Shown: positions 1-5,487 of the stretch, piece after piece
How positions within the stretch are numbered: position 1 is the first letter of the stretch
Layout of the letters: each line of letters opens with the position of its first letter
NCBI GenBank assembly: GCA_964568045.1
Contig: CAZMOL010000056.1
Coordinates: 1-9,879 of the forward strand
Direction: 5' to 3'
Origin: CAZDDA01 sp964568045
GTDB taxonomy: Bacteria; Bipolaricaulota; Bipolaricaulia; UBA7950; UBA9294
DNA: 9,879 nucleotides
Translations under genes and position numbers: made by a program
Notes under the pieces: model-generated
What the model was told of the DNA's origin: nothing
Database searches by the model: none
Seen by the model: the letters and a program-made list of their open reading frames with translations, nothing else

Positions 1-84
1 TGGCTGGAGGACAACGAGGCTCTGAAGACGACCTACGGGTTGGAGGACATCCAGGAATACCTGGAGAACCTGACGAAGAAGTGA
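1..84 (+). CDS. 3' end of an unidentified protein gene (partial)
   Basis: An open frame enters from the left edge and gives 27 residues before TGA at 82-84. It is rich in Glu, Asp, Leu and Lys (ending EYLENLTKK) and looks like a soluble, probably helical C-terminus. Reading direction is opposite to every other gene here, and it converges on the phnE2-like gene, whose stop lies 58 nt away. The composition and clean stop suit a real C-terminus. Too little is present to name a family, and no function is assigned. It could also be a chance open frame, since the start is off the window. Confidence 0.6.
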   Translation, partial: WLEDNEALKTTYGLEDIQEYLENLTKK

Positions 85-100
85 CGCCCGAATGCTCGGA

Positions 101-140
101 GAGATGCTGACTCTCTGAGCGCGCGTGCAGTCAGAATCTC
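101..140. terminator. Imperfect hairpin between convergent genes, possible bidirectional terminator
   Basis: Positions 101-105 (GAGAT) and 107-112 (CTGACT) can pair with 136-140 (ATCTC) and 129-134 (AGTCAG). This gives 5 + 6 bp around one G/A mismatch, with a 16-nt GC-rich loop at 113-128. It lies between the stop of the plus-strand gene (84) and the stop of the minus-strand permease (143-145), where a shared terminator is expected. Neither side has a clear T-run, so it may instead be an mRNA 3'-end stabiliser or a Rho-assisted end. Confidence 0.4.
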
Positions 141-142
141 GG

Positions 143-1441
143 CTATTTCCTCTCCGACTGCTCCTGGGCGAATCGAATCAGTTCAGGCGGGGTGGCCCCT
201 CCACCGCCGCTCTCAAATCGCGCACGAAGCTTGCTCGAGGTGTAGTCCATGAGCCACACTGTGCCGATGATCAACAAGATGAGAACGGAAGCTCTCTCCC
301 AATACCAAAGACGCGTGTATTGATAAAGCATCTGCCCGATGCCCCCTCCCCCGACGACGCCGATGATGGTTGCCATGCGGACGTTGATGTCCCAGCGATA
401 GAGAGTGAAGGAGATATACGGGTTGACGATCTGAGGCACAATGCCGTACTGGATCACTTGCAGACGGCTTGCTCCTGTTGCGGTGACGGCCTCGACCGGT
501 CCGTAGTCAATCGATTCCAGCCTCTCGGAGTACAGTTTGGTCAAATCTGCGATGGAGTGAACCCAGAGTGCAAGGACTCCCGCAAATGCGGCGCGGCGGG
601 GCGTCACGATGACGACAAAAACGATCGCCCAGACAATCGGCTCGATCGAGCGAATGATGCTGAGGAAAACGCGGAGGATCGTGTAGATCCCGCGCCCAAC
701 GACACCGCGTGCCAGGTTTCGCGCAGCGAGGAAGCTAAGAGGAACGGCCACCACGATGGCAAAGAGTGTCGCCATCAGGGCCATGAAGATCGTTTCGATC
801 AGGAGCAAAAGACCGCCTCCAAGTTCGCTCCAATCCGGTGAGAATAGACCGCGCCAGACAAGCCCACTCTTCCCGGCGCCAGTGAACAAGGCGCGAAGGT
901 CGATCTCCGTGAGAAAGACTCCAGCGGTGAGCGTGCTGGCGATGATCAGCACAAGCGCGACACCCCAGCTGGTACGATGCCACGCTACGTGAGCGGCGGC
1001 TTCCGGTTCAACGCGCCGAGATACCGTGCCGCTTAGGCGATCATGCCATGCTAGCTGCTTCTTGTCCCATAGGGGTGCGAAGAGACCGGCGACTGTGAGT
1101 ATGGAGAGGTGCCAGCTCAGCAGACGCAACGCGCCTCTGGCAAGTCCAAGTCGAGGGCCGGTTAGCTTGAGGTGCAGTAGTCTCATCCCGATGGACTCAC
1201 CGAAGCATTGCCACAGAAGGGCTCCCTCGAAGACGAGCGTCAGGGCCAACCACCAGGGAATCAGAAGGAACGCTCCAGTGCCTGTGGCACCTCGGGAAAC
1301 GCAGAACGAAACGATGATGAGGAAGTAGAAGAGCAGGAGGAAGTCCGTAAGAAACGCGAGCATCTGGACCCTCATCAGCGCGAGGGTTTCGAACCACCGC
1401 GGCTTGGGCTTCATGAACCCTGCGTGATACTCTGGCTCCAT
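143..1441 (-). CDS. phnE: PhnE-like ABC permease with N-terminal RDD-type domain (second copy)
   Basis: A 432-residue inner-membrane subunit of a phosphonate/phosphite/phosphate-type ABC importer. Residues about 20-145 look like an RDD-family domain: an Arg and a Thr-Asp flanking a first membrane helix (24-48), a second hydrophobic helix (60-78), the ESIGMRLLHLKL stretch, and the typical ending AWHDRLSGTV (131-140). A helix at 160-178 links to the binding-protein-dependent permease domain (about 211-405). That domain has the ATPase-contacting EAA loop (GPVEAVTATGA, 314-324) and a glycine run VVGGGGIG (362-369). Ordinary PhnE proteins are about 260-290 residues, so the N-terminal part is extra. 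The ATG at 1441 follows the upstream permease stop by one base and has AAAGGA 9 nt before it. The C-terminal tail (410-432) is hydrophilic. Last gene of the transporter operon; it probably pairs with the upstream paralogue as a heterodimeric pore. Substrate is inferred only from family. Confidence 0.88.
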   Translation of the reverse strand: MEPEYHAGFMKPKPRWFETLALMRVQMLAFLTDFLLLFYFLIIVSFCVSRGATGTGAFLLIPWWLALTLVFEGALLWQCFGESIGMRLLHLKLTGPRLGLARGALRLLSWHLSILTVAGLFAPLWDKKQLAWHDRLSGTVSRRVEPEAAAHVAWHRTSWGVALVLIIASTLTAGVFLTEIDLRALFTGAGKSGLVWRGLFSPDWSELGGGLLLLIETIFMALMATLFAIVVAVPLSFLAARNLARGVVGRGIYTILRVFLSIIRSIEPIVWAIVFVVIVTPRRAAFAGVLALWVHSIADLTKLYSERLESIDYGPVEAVTATGASRLQVIQYGIVPQIVNPYISFTLYRWDINVRMATIIGVVGGGGIGQMLYQYTRLWYWERASVLILLIIGTVWLMDYTSSKLRARFESGGGGATPPELIRFAQEQSERK

Positions 1442-1442
1442 G

Positions 1443-2930
1443 TCAGGTGATCCTTTCACGGACGCGCGCACTCGTGTAGTCCATCAGCCACACGACTGCG
1501 ACGATCAGGATGATGACCGCTCCGAGTTCCGTCCAACGGCCGTCGTTCTTGTAGTAGAAGAGGATGCGGCCGATTCCGCCGCCTCCCACCAGGCCGATGA
1601 TTGTCGACATCCGCACGTTGATGTCCCACCGGTAGAGAGTGAATGCCAAGTAAGAAGGGATGATCTGGGGGATGACGCCGTAGAGGACAACCTGCCACCT
1701 CCGCGCTCCTGAAGCAGCGATGGCTTCGAGCGGACCGGGGTCGATCGATTCCACCTGCTCTGAGAACAGCTTTCCCAGAGCGGCGATGGTGTGAGCGGCC
1801 AAAGCCAGGACGCCCGCGAACGGACCGAACCCGACCCACACAGCGAAGATTACGGCCCAGATGATCGTTTCGACCGAACGGACCACGTTGAAGACCCCCC
1901 GCATGAAGGTGTAGACTGCCCAGCCCATTGGGCCGGTCGCCATGATGTTACGGGCACCGAGGAAGCTCAGCGGGAAGGCGAAGATCACGCCGAACATCGT
2001 TGCCATCAGGGCCATAAAGACGGTTTCGATGAGCGCACTGCCGATCGAGTCCTGAAGGACGGGTTCGGCGACCGACAAGTGGCTGAAATCGGGCCGCAGG
2101 AGATCATGCCAGATGTACGACGTCACGCTGGCGCGACGCGCGAAAGTCCCGAGATCAATCTTGGTGGTGATCCAGCCCACGTAGAGCGAGAATGCGATGA
2201 GTAGAAGCGTGAAAAGACCGGAACTCGTCTTGTACCATCGAACGTGTTTTGCAGCCGCGCCTTCCAGATCGGCTGCGCCTGCAAGTACTGTTCCCACAAC
2301 GCAATCGATCCACCCCGATTCGCCTGTTCGCCTTAGCCAAACCATGCGCAACACGACGTAGGCCAACGCTACACTGGCCGTTCCCGCAGCGAGGAGCAGA
2401 GCAATCGCAGCAACTGTGTAGCCGAGTGTCTGGTACCAGCTACCAATGAGCCACCCGGGCGTCCCCGGAAAGAGCGAGATACCCGTGCGGCGGGCGAGCC
2501 CCAGACACAGAACGGTGAGGCCGGCAATCGGTGTGAGGGTCATCCCGAAGCAGGCAAGTGTGGATGGGACGAGGAACAGATCGCCGAGAAAACGACGCAA
2601 TCGCAAGGACCAAGGCGCCTGTTGCCCATCGGCACGCACAACCCGCACGCCCAGGGCCCGAAAGCCGAGGGATACACCGAGGTTTTCCCAGATGAGCGCG
2701 AGGAGCAGCGTAGAAGAAATCGTGGCGATCCATGCATACCAGGGAAACGGGACGCGATAGGAGGGACGGACGACGACGAACGCCGGATACCAGTGGTCGA
2801 TTAATCTGTATACACAGAGGGAAAGGAAAAGAAGCGCAATCCAGTCAGCACCCAGTGCCAAGAAGCGCGTCTTGGGAAACCGACGCACCTGAACGCTACC
2901 GGATCTCCACTTCCTCGGCATCCTCGCCAT
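1443..2930 (-). CDS. phnE: PhnE-like ABC permease with degenerate RDD-type domain (first copy)
   Basis: A 495-residue paralogue of the next permease. The C-terminal permease domain (about 298-490) has the EAA loop GPLEAIAASGARRWQV (399-414), FTLYRWDINVRM (430-441) and LVGGGGIG (447-454), nearly identical to its partner. The N-terminal RDD-like region starts near TRFLALGADW (21-30) and includes a GVSLGFRALGVRVV stretch (85-98). It is longer than in the partner, with extra hydrophobic helices around 123-145 and 172-197. The expected closing motif is degraded to GWIDCVVGT (206-214), aligned with AWHDRLSGT in the partner. Start chosen at ATG 2930 because AAGGAG lies 4 nt upstream; it overlaps phnC by 35 nt. 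ATG 2921 and ATG 2954 are alternatives. Translationally coupled to phnC and, one base after its own stop, to the second permease. Confidence 0.87.
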   Translation of the reverse strand: MARMPRKWRSGSVQVRRFPKTRFLALGADWIALLFLSLCVYRLIDHWYPAFVVVRPSYRVPFPWYAWIATISSTLLLALIWENLGVSLGFRALGVRVVRADGQQAPWSLRLRRFLGDLFLVPSTLACFGMTLTPIAGLTVLCLGLARRTGISLFPGTPGWLIGSWYQTLGYTVAAIALLLAAGTASVALAYVVLRMVWLRRTGESGWIDCVVGTVLAGAADLEGAAAKHVRWYKTSSGLFTLLLIAFSLYVGWITTKIDLGTFARRASVTSYIWHDLLRPDFSHLSVAEPVLQDSIGSALIETVFMALMATMFGVIFAFPLSFLGARNIMATGPMGWAVYTFMRGVFNVVRSVETIIWAVIFAVWVGFGPFAGVLALAAHTIAALGKLFSEQVESIDPGPLEAIAASGARRWQVVLYGVIPQIIPSYLAFTLYRWDINVRMSTIIGLVGGGGIGRILFYYKNDGRWTELGAVIILIVAVVWLMDYTSARVRERIT

Positions 2931-3666
2931 AGATCTCCTTGAATCGCGCCGCATCGATCTCGGCAGGGAGACCTTCGAAGACGATCTCGCCGTCCTTGAG
3001 CGCGATGATTCGTGTCCCGTATCGCCGGGCGAGCGACAAGAAATGCAGCGCGCAGATGACCGTGACTCCGTCGCTTTGGTTCATCTGTTCAAGATATTGC
3101 AGCACGGAGTTCGATGTTGCAGGATCAAGCGCCGAGACCGGCTCGTCAGCAAACAGGAGTTCGGGTTCCTGCATTAACGCCCGCGCGATCCCGACGCGCT
3201 GTTGCTGCCCGCCCGACAGCTGATCCGCTCTCGCGTACATCTTCTCCGAGAGCCCGACCTGTTCGAGACTGAGCCTGGCACGCTCCAGATCCTCCTTCGG
3301 GAACCGCCCGAGAAGAGTCCGCCACTTCGGCGCGTAGCCCAGGCGCCCTGCCAACACGTTGGTGAGAACGGACGACCGTCTTACCAGATTGAACTGCTGG
3401 AAAATCATCCCGATCTTCCGACGGATCCGCCGCAGCGCCACGGCGGAAGCCGCTGTAACGTTGACTCCATCAAGGTAAACTCTGCCGTTCGTTGGCTCAA
3501 TGAGGCGATTGATGCAGCGGAGGAGCGTGGACTTCCCGGATCCTGAGAGACCGATCAGGATGAGGAATTCACCCTTTTTTACGGAGAAACTCACGTCCTT
3601 GAGCGCGAGGACCTCCCCACGCTCGTAGACCTTGGTGAGGTGCTCAACCGTCAGCTGTTCAGTCAT
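2896..3666 (-). CDS. phnC: PhnC-type ABC transporter ATP-binding protein
   Basis: A 256-residue cytoplasmic ATPase that powers the importer. All nucleotide-binding elements are present: Walker A GLSGSGKST (39-47), Q-loop FQQFNLV (89-95), ABC signature LSGGQQQR (150-157), Walker B LLFADE (170-175), D-loop SALD (178-181) and H-loop His208. The segment after the Q-loop (VLTNVLAGRLGYAPKWRTLL, 100-119) and the ARALMQEPEL run (161-170) are characteristic of PhnC rather than of other importer ATPases. Length matches the family. ATG at 3666 has only a weak AGGG upstream. It lies 71 nt downstream of phnD, with a terminator-like hairpin between them, and its 3' end overlaps the first permease. Assignment to PhnC is firm; the transported molecule is not known from sequence. 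Confidence 0.95.
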   Translation of the reverse strand: MTEQLTVEHLTKVYERGEVLALKDVSFSVKKGEFLILIGLSGSGKSTLLRCINRLIEPTNGRVYLDGVNVTAASAVALRRIRRKIGMIFQQFNLVRRSSVLTNVLAGRLGYAPKWRTLLGRFPKEDLERARLSLEQVGLSEKMYARADQLSGGQQQRVGIARALMQEPELLFADEPVSALDPATSNSVLQYLEQMNQSDGVTVICALHFLSLARRYGTRIIALKDGEIVFEGLPAEIDAARFKEIYGEDAEEVEIR

Positions 3667-3680
3667 CGCGTTGCCCTATG

Positions 3681-3712
3681 AAAAAGGGGAGAGGAGCGGC
3701 GCTCCCCTCCCC
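3681..3712 (-). terminator. Intrinsic-terminator-like hairpin between phnD and phnC
   Basis: On the minus strand, GGGGAGGGGAGC (3712-3701) pairs with GCTCCTCTCCCC (3697-3686). This is a 12-bp, very GC-rich stem with one G-U pair and a GCC loop, followed directly by TTTTT (3685-3681). That is a textbook Rho-independent terminator, but it sits inside the operon, 25 nt after the phnD stop and 15 nt before the phnC start. It probably allows partial read-through, so the binding protein is made in excess over the ATPase and permeases, and may also protect the phnD mRNA 3' end. Confidence 0.85.
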
Positions 3713-3737
3713 AATCTAACTCATGTGCTCAAACCAC

Positions 3738-4745
3738 CTAGTTCCGCTCGGGCACCGGGTAGCCGAGGAGGATTCGGTTGTAGTCGTAGTACGAATCCTC
3801 GATTGGCGCCATATTATCCCACTCGTAGAAGTTCGGGTCGTTCCAGATCGCCAGCCCCTCCGGGGAGTGGATGTGGTCCTGCAGCGCCTGAACTAGCTGC
3901 GCCTTGAGATCCTGGGGAAAACCGGCAGCAAAAGCGATGCAGTCGTTCGCCAGTGGTCCCGCGACGGCGACGACACCGATCGTCTCCCACACGTCGGGGT
4001 AGTCTTTTTCGACCGAGAGACGCAAATCAGCGCCTTCCCAGCGGATCTCCTCACGGACCAGCTTGTTGTTGTAGCGATCCCACAGCATCAGCTCGGGGTC
4101 GTCACCAAACTCCCACCGGATTCCCATCGCCTTTAGCTCGTCCGGTGCCTGCGTCGGGGAACCGTAACCGGTGCAAAAGTCGCCCTGACCCTGAAGGAGG
4201 GCGATCATCGAGTTGGTGTGCCCTCCTGTCTCGACGGTGCTACCGACCGTGATCCCGTTGTCGTCGAGCAGGATCTTCGGGGTCTTGTAGCCGGACGTGG
4301 AGAACGGGTCGTTGTAGATCCAGATCTTGCCTTCGAGATCGGCGAGCGTCTCGATCCCGCTATCGCGTCGGGCGTACACGCTGCTGAAGTAGTAGGTGTA
4401 GCCCTGGCGGACCGAAGCCAGCGCGACCTCGACACCTCCGTCGGTCTCCCCGTAGATCTCGATGTACTGAGAGGTCGTCGGGATTCCGAAGATATCTCCA
4501 TCTGCAGTTCGGAACGCCTCGATCAGCGCGCGGTAGTCCGCCGTCATGACGGCCTCAACGTACAGACCGGTCAGGTCGAACAACGCGTCGGCGATTGCGT
4601 CACCCGCGGCCTGGACGACCGCCGCTTCCGTCGACGGAACGAGTAGAAGCGTGATTGGTTTCTGTCGTGTTCCAAGTTCTTGAGCAAAACCGATGACGCC
4701 GAGAGCCAGCACGGCCACCAACGTCACTGTCAACAACTTACGCAT
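3738..4745 (-). CDS. phnD: PhnD-type periplasmic solute-binding protein
   Basis: A 335-residue secreted binding protein of the phosphate/phosphite/phosphonate ABC importer family. The N-terminus MRKLLTVTLVAVLALGVIGF followed by AQE is a Sec signal peptide, probably cut after FA; there is no lipobox cysteine. The mature part opens with PITLLLVPSTE (30-40). The family ligand region is recognisable as ARRDSGIETLADLEGK (125-140), NDPFSTSGYKTP (145-156) and GGHTNSMIALLQGQGDF (174-190). Residues about 216-262 look longer than usual between the 'aD-G' strand and the final helices, including a charged DRYNNKLVREEIRWEGADL stretch. ATG 4745 was chosen because AGGAGG lies 6 nt upstream and the signal peptide starts there; a longer frame from TTG 4820 lacks both. 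First gene of the operon, behind its own promoter. Ligand identity cannot be read from sequence. Confidence 0.92.
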   Translation of the reverse strand: MRKLLTVTLVAVLALGVIGFAQELGTRQKPITLLLVPSTEAAVVQAAGDAIADALFDLTGLYVEAVMTADYRALIEAFRTADGDIFGIPTTSQYIEIYGETDGGVEVALASVRQGYTYYFSSVYARRDSGIETLADLEGKIWIYNDPFSTSGYKTPKILLDDNGITVGSTVETGGHTNSMIALLQGQGDFCTGYGSPTQAPDELKAMGIRWEFGDDPELMLWDRYNNKLVREEIRWEGADLRLSVEKDYPDVWETIGVVAVAGPLANDCIAFAAGFPQDLKAQLVQALQDHIHSPEGLAIWNDPNFYEWDNMAPIEDSYYDYNRILLGYPVPERN

Positions 4746-4751
4746 GTTGCA

Positions 4752-4757
4752 CCTCCT
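4752..4757 (-). promoter_or_regulatory. Strong ribosome binding site of phnD
   Basis: A perfect AGGAGG is placed 6 nt before ATG 4745 and decides the phnD start. The bases from its 3' neighbour through the A of the ATG (TGCAACA, 4751-4745) are complementary to TGTTGCA in the leader (4813-4807), so access to this site could depend on leader folding. Confidence 0.8.
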
Positions 4758-4775
4758 ATTGATTTTAAAGCGCCC

Positions 4776-4819
4776 TGGGGGTGTAGTGCCCTCTCTGTGA
4801 CGTCCATGCAACACCCCCA
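4776..4819 (-). promoter_or_regulatory. Stem-loop in the phnD 5' leader
   Basis: In the phnD leader, TGGGGGTGT (4819-4811) pairs perfectly with ACACCCCCA (4784-4776), giving 9 bp plus a possible outer G-U pair, with a 26-nt loop. The loop begins with TGCA, which can also pair with TGCA just before the phnD start codon (4751-4748), making an H-type pseudoknot possible. The stem is not followed by a T-run, so it is not a standard terminator. It matches no riboswitch class that I can recognise. It may act as a translational control element or a 5' mRNA stabiliser. Confidence 0.5.
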
Positions 4820-4838
4820 ACGTGATGTGAATAACACT

Positions 4839-4867
4839 ATCATAGGGTTTCTAGAAGAGATAGTCAA
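4839..4867 (-). promoter_or_regulatory. Sigma70-type promoter of the phnD-phnC-phnE-phnE operon
   Basis: The -35 box TTGACT (4867-4862) and the -10 box TATGAT (4844-4839) each match consensus at 5 of 6 bases and are separated by exactly 17 bp. Transcription would begin near 4832, giving a leader of about 87 nt before phnD. The start region contains GTG and CAC half-sites 5 nt apart (GTGTTATTCAC), which is too short to call an operator. No Pho-box direct repeat is visible. Confidence 0.78.
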
Positions 4868-4908
4868 CAGGTTTAGATCCAGCTTCCAGGGCTGTGGCCC
4901 GAATTATC

Positions 4909-4937
4909 GAACCCCATTTTGCCGAGTCATGGGGCTC
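4909..4937 (-). terminator. Hairpin after the dCMP deaminase gene, possible terminator
   Basis: Three nt after the deaminase TAA, GAGCCCCAT (4937-4929) pairs with ATGGGGTTC (4917-4909). This is a 9-bp stem with one G-U pair and an 11-nt loop. There is no T-run downstream, so intrinsic termination is doubtful. Its position between the deaminase stop and the next promoter (-35 at 4867) fits an operon boundary. Confidence 0.35.
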
Positions 4938-4940
4938 CCG

Positions 4941-5414
4941 TTACTCTTTGGTCTCCTCCATAGAATTCATATGCTTTTGTACATTTATGTCAGCTTGTTG
5001 CAGCATGTCCATTCCCAACTCGTCCGGATAACCGTCTTCGTAGACGATCCGTTTAATCCCGGCGTTGATCAGCATTTTGGCGCAGATGGTACAGGGTGCG
5101 GTGGTGCAGTACAGCGTAGCGCCTGCGGTGGATACGCCATGAAAGGCAGCTTGGATGATGGCGTTGGCCTCTGCGTGGGTCGCCCGGCAGATCTCCTGTC
5201 GTTCTCCGCTGGGAATCCCCAGTTGCTCTCTTAGACAGCCTACTTCCAGGCAGTGCGGAAGACCCCGGGGAGCTCCGTTGTATCCTGACGAGATGATTTG
5301 CTTTTCCTTTACGAGGATCGCGCCGACCTTGCGGCGCATACAGGTCGATCGCGTGGAGACCAGTCGTGCCAGCTGCATGAAATAAGCATCCCACGATGGC
5401 CGATTGTCGTCCAT
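4941..5414 (-). CDS. dCMP deaminase (deoxycytidylate deaminase)
   Basis: A 157-residue zinc enzyme that converts dCMP to dUMP, the substrate of thymidylate synthase, in the cytoplasm. The cytidine/deoxycytidylate deaminase signature is complete: HAEAN with zinc-binding His80 and catalytic Glu82, and PCTIC with zinc-binding Cys108 and Cys111. MRRKVGAILVK (26-36) and SGYNGAPRG (43-51) are typical of the dCMP deaminase/ComEB branch. The region between 52 and 79 (PHC, GCLREQLGIPSGERQEICR) is the longer loop form. The ATG at 5414 has no Shine-Dalgarno sequence, but TAGAAT lies 6 nt upstream, so a leaderless message is possible. It follows pyrE by 73 nt in the same direction, linking UMP synthesis to dTMP supply. 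Alternative: another member of the family acting on a related base, judged less likely. Confidence 0.93.
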   Translation of the reverse strand: MDDNRPSWDAYFMQLARLVSTRSTCMRRKVGAILVKEKQIISSGYNGAPRGLPHCLEVGCLREQLGIPSGERQEICRATHAEANAIIQAAFHGVSTAGATLYCTTAPCTICAKMLINAGIKRIVYEDGYPDELGMDMLQQADINVQKHMNSMEETKE

Positions 5415-5420
5415 AGGCGT

Positions 5421-5426
5421 ATTCTA
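5421..5426 (-). promoter_or_regulatory. Possible -10 box giving a leaderless deaminase mRNA
   Basis: TAGAAT on the minus strand ends 6 nt before ATG 5414, and no Shine-Dalgarno sequence is present between them. That is the arrangement seen for leaderless transcripts, with the TSS at or next to the start codon. A -35 box at 17 bp is poor (TTTCTT-like). The call rests on spacing and one hexamer only. Confidence 0.35.
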
Positions 5427-5487
5427 TCTAATCTAGCGGGCAGAAGAAATCATTGGCGTACTCGTTCTCGCAGGCTCTGGTCTGAGA

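Noticed and set aside
125..841. Long plus-strand open frame (238 codons) opposite the second permease
   Set aside because: It is antisense to a well-supported membrane protein gene. Its product is Asp/Arg-rich with no recognisable domain, as expected of a shadow frame in GC-rich DNA.
4746..4820. N-terminal extension of phnD to a TTG at 4820
   Set aside because: The extension lacks a Shine-Dalgarno sequence and would bury the signal peptide; AGGAGG and the signal peptide both point to ATG 4745.
4746..4832. Known riboswitch (preQ1, SAM-II, fluoride, THF) in the phnD leader
   Set aside because: The possible pseudoknot layout is reminiscent, but the conserved bases of these classes that I can recall are absent.
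4832..4867. Pho box (PhoB operator) at the transporter promoter
   Set aside because: No pair of 7-bp direct repeats spaced by 4 bp is visible upstream of or over the -35 region.
5415..5487. Terminator between pyrE and the deaminase gene
   Set aside because: Only a 4-bp TCTC/GAGA pairing is available and there is no T-run after it.
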